A stretch of DNA of 64,000 nt from positions 650,697-714,696 of the forward strand of contig CAWCMK010000001.1 of assembly GCA_963796705.1 (NCBI GenBank), in the 5' to 3' direction. Shown piece after piece: positions 59,290 through 64,000 of this stretch. The position numbers and the translations under genes are program-made. The stretch is from VRUE01 sp963796705 (GTDB lineage Bacteria; Actinomycetota; Thermoleophilia; Solirubrobacterales; 70-9). The number at the start of each line of letters is the position of its first letter. The first letter of the stretch is position 1. Under the pieces are notes generated by a model, which was given only the letters and a program-made list of their open reading frames with translations, was not told where the DNA came from and did not search any database.

Positions 59290-60001
59290 GCGCGAGGGCC
59301 CCACCTACGTGGCGATCATCACCGACGGCAACGGGCGCTGGGCGAAGGCGCGGGGGCTGCCGGTGGGCGCCGGGCACCGGGCCGGGGCCGAGAACGTGCG
59401 GGCGCGGCTGGCAGACGCGGTGGAGCTCGGGATCCGCGAGCTGTCGGTCTATGCCTTCTCGACCGAGAACTGGGCGCGCTCGCGGGAGGAGGTCGCCTAC
59501 CTGATCTCGCTGATCGGCGAGTACATCGAGCGGGTGACGCCCGAACTGCACGCCCAGGGCGTGCGCCTGCGCTTCATCGGCGAGCGCGGCGAGCCGGTAC
59601 CGCGCGAGCTGGCGGAGCGGATGGAGGCGGCCGAGGAGCTGACCGCCGGCAACGATCTGATCACCCTCTATGTGCCCTTCAACTACGGCGGGCGGGCGGA
59701 GATCGTGCGGGCGGCGAGGGCCTTTGCGGGCGGAGGCGAGGAGGAGTTTCGGGCCGGGCTCTATGCGCCGGAGATCCACGACCCAGAGCTGCTGATCCGC
59801 ACCGGCGGCGAGCAGCGACTCTCCAACTACCTGCTCTGGCAGGTGGCCGAGTCGGAGCTGGTGTTCTCCGATGAGCTATGGCCCGACTTCTCGCGGGGCT
59901 CGCTGGAGGCGGCGATCGGTGAATTTCGCGAGCGCAAACGGGAGGGGAGCGCGGAAGGTGGTGGATCGGCTCGAGGAGAGGCGTCTCTGCGGGGCAGCTG
60001 A
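59282..60001 (+). CDS. uppS: cis-Prenyltransferase (undecaprenyl diphosphate synthase-like)
   Basis: 239 residues from GTG 59282. VAIITDGNGRWAKARGLPVG (catalytic Asp15 in the D-G-N-G-R-W motif), ELSVYAFSTENWARSREEVA, DLITLYVPFNYGGRAEIVRA, and RTGGEQRLSNYLLWQVAESE with FSDELWPDFSRGSLEAAI are all five conserved regions of UppS. It adds cis isoprene units to a prenyl diphosphate for lipid carriers. The coupling to a DUF2600 gene raises a second role in terpene formation. Confidence 0.92.
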   Translation: MAEREGPTYVAIITDGNGRWAKARGLPVGAGHRAGAENVRARLADAVELGIRELSVYAFSTENWARSREEVAYLISLIGEYIERVTPELHAQGVRLRFIGERGEPVPRELAERMEAAEELTAGNDLITLYVPFNYGGRAEIVRAARAFAGGGEEEFRAGLYAPEIHDPELLIRTGGEQRLSNYLLWQVAESELVFSDELWPDFSRGSLEAAIGEFRERKREGSAEGGGSARGEASLRGS

Positions 60002-60036
60002 CGGCGAACGGTGGCGGTGATACCTGGCCCGGGAAC

Positions 60037-60545
60037 TCAGCCGAATCGGCGGAGATTGAACCGGCAGTAGTTGAAGCCGTAGAAGATGACGACGTCGTTG
60101 GCGAGATTGCCGGTGTGGACGAAGCGGACGGAGTCGTGCTGGTAGCGGACGATCTGCTGGGCTTGCAACGCGGACGCCGCTCCCCGCAGATAGGACTCCT
60201 GGAGCCTCAGGTAGCGAAACCACTTGGCGAGCTGGGGCCGATCGGCGGGCGGGCGCGAGCACGGCGGAGATCGCCCCGACGGTGCCATCGAAGATCCGGC
60301 TGGCGCTGGAGAGCTTTCGGGCGGCGATGGTGAAGCGTTCGGCCTCGATGTCGGAGCGCACCCCCTTCACCGCTCGCTGGGTCTGTTCAACGTTTGGCCT
60401 GCAGATCGACTCGAGGCGGCTGACGTATTCGGCCTGGTCCGGCACGGCAGTCGGCGGCCGCCACTGCGCTCAGCGCGAGCACGGCCAGCAACGCTGCGGC
60501 AACCGTACGGCGCACTCGAGGGCTCCTGCTGGCGCGAGATCGCAT
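60037..60545 (-). pseudogene. Exported small protein, broken by two frameshifts
   Basis: The start frame (ATG 60545) has a signal peptide (VRRTVAAALLAVLALSAVAA). One base further on the frame changes to DQAEYVSRLESICRPNVEQT and RKLSSASRIFDGTVGAISAV, and then to RPQLAKWFRYLRLQESYLRG and FVHTGNLANDVVIFYGFNYC before the stop. The three pieces form one 165-residue protein of a Cys-containing exported type common in this group. Two single-base indels separate them. Confidence 0.65.
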
Positions 60546-60570
60546 CCCTGTATCCCCGCCAAGGATTGTC

Positions 60571-63500
60571 TCACCGCGCGGGATCGTCCGCGGGAGCTGC
60601 GTGGAAATCAAGGCGCGGCAGCAGTCGGTCGAGGGTCGGGGGCACATGCCAGACGCGGTCGCCGAGGAGCAGCATCAGGGCGGGCAGGAGGACGATGCGG
60701 ACCACGGTCGCGTCGAGCAGAATCGCCACCGTCAGCCCGACGCCGAGCTGGCTGACGGTGGCGATCGGGGCGGCGGCGAAGGAGACGAAGACGGCGATCA
60801 TGATCGCCGCGGCTCCCGTGATGACGCTGGCGGTTTTATCGAGGCCAAATTCGATCGCCCTGGCGTTCCGTGAGGCAGATTAATCGATCTGCTCTGATCA
60901 TTCGCCTCCTCCGCTCTCGCTCCCTCGCGCTGATGGCAACTGGAGATCTCGCTCGGTCGCTTCCGCGTCCGGGGATGCCGCGGGGTTGTGAACCTTGCTG
61001 ACGTTTCGCTGCTGCCGGCAAGCCGAGCTGGTCGTATTTTTCGCGCATGCGGGCGAGAAGGAAGACGGAGTAGTCGATCGAGAGGCCGAAGGTGACCGCG
61101 AAGATGCCGGCGGCGCCGACGGTGTCGATATAGCTGTGGCCGCCGAGCGGATAGCCGGCGGGGACCTTGCAGATCAGGGTGACGACGCCGACCGCGGCGG
61201 CGACCGAGGCGAGGTTGAGGGCGAGCGCCAGCGCGGCGAGGAGCGGCGCCCGGAGGATCACGAGGAGCATGATGAAGGTAATAACAACGATCGCACCGAT
61301 TACGAGCGGCAGGCGGGAGCGGGTCGCCGAGCCGTAATCGTTGAGGACGGCGGCGCCGCCGCTTACGCCGGTCAGCAGGTGGCCTTCGCGCGCGAGGCGC
61401 GCGGCTTCGGCGTTGAGCAGGGCGCCGGTGGCGCGCGAGCCGGGGGTGTTGAAGGGATCGGTGGAGACGACGAGCAGGCGGGCGGCCTGGCCGCCGCGCC
61501 CGACACTGACGGCCTCGCCGGCGAGGGAACGGGGAACCGGCGGGGCGCCGTCGAGGGCGGAGAGGACGAAGTAGCCGGAGTCAAAGAGATGCGGCGAGCT
61601 GCGGCGCAGGGCGGCGACGCCGCGAGCGAGGGGAGCCGGCGGCGGCGCTGACCCGCACGGCGGCTCGCCCGAGCCCGCGTTGCAATGGATAGGAGCGCTG
61701 GAAGCCGCCGGTCAGGCCGCGTTCAAGTGCGGCGGCGCCCCCGTGTAGTTCGCCGAGGCCGGTGGCGAGGCGATGAGCAGCAGAGCTCAACTGTTCGAGT
61801 CCGCCGCTCAGTCCAGCGGCACTCCCCGCCAGGCGCTGCGTTCCGCCTTCGAGGCGGGCGCCGCCCGCGGCGAGGCGTCCGAGGGCGCCGTGCAGTTCGG
61901 TGGCGACGTCGCGGATGCTGCGCACCTTCTGGTCCTCGGCGGCGAGGACGCGAGCCAGGAGCCGCTCCTGCTTTGCCATCCCTTTCAGGGCGGGGTCGCT
62001 GCGAGCGGCGGCTTCGAGTTCGTCGGCGAGGCGGCGGGCGCGCCGCAGGGCCTTGCTCCGCAGGCTGGGAAGCAGGGCGTGGAGTTCGAGTTCCAGGGAG
62101 AGGCCAGCACTGGAGGCCTTCTGCTGGCCGGCGGCGAGATGCTTGGAGCCGGCCGCGAGGCGTCCGAGGGCGCCGCTCGCCCGCGCGCCACCGGCGGCGG
62201 CGCGTTCGAGCGCTTCGGCGAGCAGTCCGGCTCCCGCCCCGGCGCGTTGCGAGCCCGCGCCGAGCACGCCGCTGCCCGGCGGCGGCGCTGCGAGAGCCCG
62301 ACGCGCAGCCGCCTGACGGCGGCGGCGGCGCGCCGCAGGCCGGGGCCGAGGGCGGAGAGCTGGGAGGCGCTGTCGGGACCACCGGAGGCGAGGCTGCTGC
62401 CAAAGTTCCGCAGCGGCCGGACGGCGCGCTGGATCGGAGCCGGGCCGATCACGGCGCGGACGTCGGGCCGGGCGGCGATACGGCGCTGGGCGCGGGTGAG
62501 CAGGGCGAGTCGGCGAGGGGTCGTGATCGGGCCGTGGCGGGCAGCGACGACGATCTCGAAGGGGGCCTCCCAACCGGGGCCGACGGCGCGATCGATCGCT
62601 TCGGCAGTTGCGCCGAGCTGGGCTCGAGCTGGGCAGCTCGTTGATGCCGGGAGCGCCGGTGTTGAAGGCGAGGGCGGGCGCGGCGAGGAGGATCAGCGGC
62701 AGCGCGATCAGCGCGACCGCGACGGCGGGCCGGCGCAGGGCTGCGCTGGCGGCGGCGGCGATCGCGGAGCGCCGCCGGAGCGGTCTGGCGGGCCCGCGGG
62801 CCGATCGGCCCGGCGTTGATCCGCTCGCCGAGCAGCGCGAGCAGGGTCGGCAGCGCAAAGAGGGCGATCGCGACGGCGATCGGGGTGACGACGACCAGCG
62901 CCGTCGCCAGGGAGAGGAGCAGCGAGCCGGGCTGGAGGAACGAGGAGAGCAGGATCGAGACGAACAGCGTCGCGCCAGCGAAAAGGGTCGTGCGGCCCGC
63001 GGTGGCGCGAGCGGTCCGGGCCGCCTCCCGCGGCGAGGCGCCCTTGGCCAGCTCCTCGCGGAAGCGGGAGACGATGAAGAGCGAGTAGTCGACGCCGAGG
63101 GCGAGGCCCATCATCGTGCAGACGACCACCGAGAGGGCTTCGATCGTCATCACGGAGTCGAGCAGGACGAGGACTCCCCGCCCCGCGAAGACGGTGAGTG
63201 CGCCGAAGGCCAGGGGGATCGCCGCGGCGATCAGCGAGCGGAAAACCAGAAGCAGCACGATCAGAAGCAGCGGCACAGCGATCAGCTCGGCGCGCTCCGT
63301 CGCCTTCAGCGATTCCGATTGCAGGTTCCTCGTGACGCTGGCGTAGCCCGATTGGATCGCTTCGACGGGCGGGTGGACGTGTGCCTGCAGGGTCCGTTCG
63401 AGGGCGGGCACGGTCTGGCGCATGGCGACGTCGAGCGGCAGGTGATAGTCGAGCAGGATGACCGCCTTGCCCGGACCGGGCCGCAGGTAGCCGACCGCCC

Positions 63501-63795
63501 CCCGGTCCCAGGGGGAGACGACGGTGACCGCCGGGTCGCGGCGAAGAGTTCGGACCAGCGGAGGCCCCTGCCGTTCGATCGCCGCGGCCGGGCCGCGCAG
63601 GAGGACGGCGAACGGCGAGGAGGGGCCGAAGTGCTCTTCAGCGAGCGCCTGGCCGCGGGCGGAGGAGGTGCCGGGGACGATCAGCGAGGTCGGTTGGAGG
63701 CGGTCTTCGATGGCGAGCCCGACGAGGCCCAAAGCCAGGCATGAGACCACGACGACGAGGAGGCCGAGAACCGGCCCGGCGTGGCTTCGCCTCAC
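60571..63795 (-). pseudogene. MMPL/RND-type membrane transporter, multiply frameshifted
   Basis: The N-terminal frame 63795-62449 is a clean MMPL half: LGLVGLAIEDRLQPTSLIVP, FRSLIAAAIPLAFGALTVFA, MMGLALGVDYSLFIVSRFRE and TLFAGATLFVSILLSSFLQP (the G-x-D-Y motif carries the proton-relay Asp). Downstream the frame shifts at least five times while the second half can still be read in pieces: PAVAVALIALPLILLAAPAL, EAVSVGRGGQAARLLVVSTD, FAVTFGLSIDYSVFLLARMR and VISATIGLDKTASVITGAAA-type end. An extra stretch of about 140 bases (60880-61020) interrupts it. Such pumps export lipids or drugs; this one cannot work as read. Confidence 0.75.
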
Positions 63796-63904
63796 CCCGG
63801 TCTCTCCCCCATGGCACTCCCCAGTTTAGGTCCCATTGATCGCCTGCGGAGCCCATCGCTCGTGTAAGCGGCTCACCGCAGGACGACAAACCTTAAACTA
63901 GGAC

Positions 63905-64000
63905 ATGGACCAACCCGACGTAAATCGACTCGGTCTCGGAACCCAGCCAGTCCGCGAAATCATGCTGATGCAGATTTACCGTCACCGAGCCGGCACGGCT
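63905..64000 (+). CDS. N-terminal fragment of a gene divergent from the transporter (right edge)
   Basis: ATG 63905 opens MDQPDVNRLGLGTQPVREIM then LMQIYRHRAGTA to the window edge. A short leader followed by a helix is compatible with a MarR-type regulator, which often lies divergent to an MMPL transporter, but 32 residues cannot prove it. Confidence 0.45.
   Translation, partial: MDQPDVNRLGLGTQPVREIMLMQIYRHRAGTA

Overview
The window is GC-rich actinobacterial DNA. Small exported proteins with the N-terminal type seen at 4424-5026, cytoplasmic-membrane polysaccharide machinery without lipid A genes, and an actinobacterial style of conjugation genes point to the Thermoleophilia/Solirubrobacterales. 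This placement is an inference from protein style, because no rRNA or other marker gene is present. Coding density is high and most genes overlap or abut. Single-base frameshifts are unusually frequent (TetR gene, IS transposase, WecA-like gene, integrase, one Replic_Relax gene, an exported protein, the MMPL transporter), so either this is a region of decaying genes or the assembly carries indel errors.

Left part (1-26.4 kb): a sulfatase (cut by the window edge), a frameshifted TetR regulator, three exported proteins including a collagen-like one, then a small graveyard of mobile DNA. The graveyard holds an IS481-family element with a 6-bp target duplication lying between two copies of a 390-bp repeat, a tRNA-like fragment, antitoxin remnants, an intact VapBC-type pair and two decayed integrase 3' ends. 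From 8.1 to 26.0 kb lies a cell-surface polysaccharide locus: GH-type hydrolase, two SAM methyltransferases, two sugar-nucleotide epimerases, two O-antigen-ligase-like polymerases, a PMT-type glycosyltransferase, two GT4 glycosyltransferases, a glutamine-hydrolysing asparagine synthase homologue, a Wzx-like flippase and a WecA/TagO-like initiating transferase.

Middle part (26.4-47.5 kb): a conjugative element transcribed almost entirely on the minus strand. It has a tyrosine integrase (catalytic Tyr out of frame), an excisionase-like HTH protein, Replic_Relax-type proteins, two VirD4/TraG-like ATPases, a VirB4 ATPase, TcpE- and TcpC-like proteins, a VirB6/TrbL-like channel protein, a bifunctional lytic transglycosylase/NlpC wall hydrolase, a pilin-like small membrane protein, three OB-fold ssDNA-binding proteins, a RelA/SpoT-domain protein coupled to a small ORF, and a sigma-factor/anti-sigma fusion. 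The fusion and one further protein share a C-terminal E-x-F-G-F motif and a matching upstream promoter-like block. No classical MobF/MobP relaxase was recognised. A perfect 20-bp-stem palindrome lies in the long non-coding stretch at its right side.

Right part (47.5-64 kb): cargo and chromosome. There are two exported proteins and a small membrane protein, an ECF sigma factor, a Fic protein, a VapBC pair, a PadR regulator with a 2TM protein, a PD-(D/E)XK-like protein, and a second, decayed set of the same conjugation genes (pilin, TcpC and SSB remnants at 54.9-57.9 kb). From 58.2 kb come a DUF2600-type terpene synthase homologue coupled to a cis-prenyltransferase (uppS-like), a broken exported protein, a broken MMPL transporter and the start of a divergent gene at the right edge.
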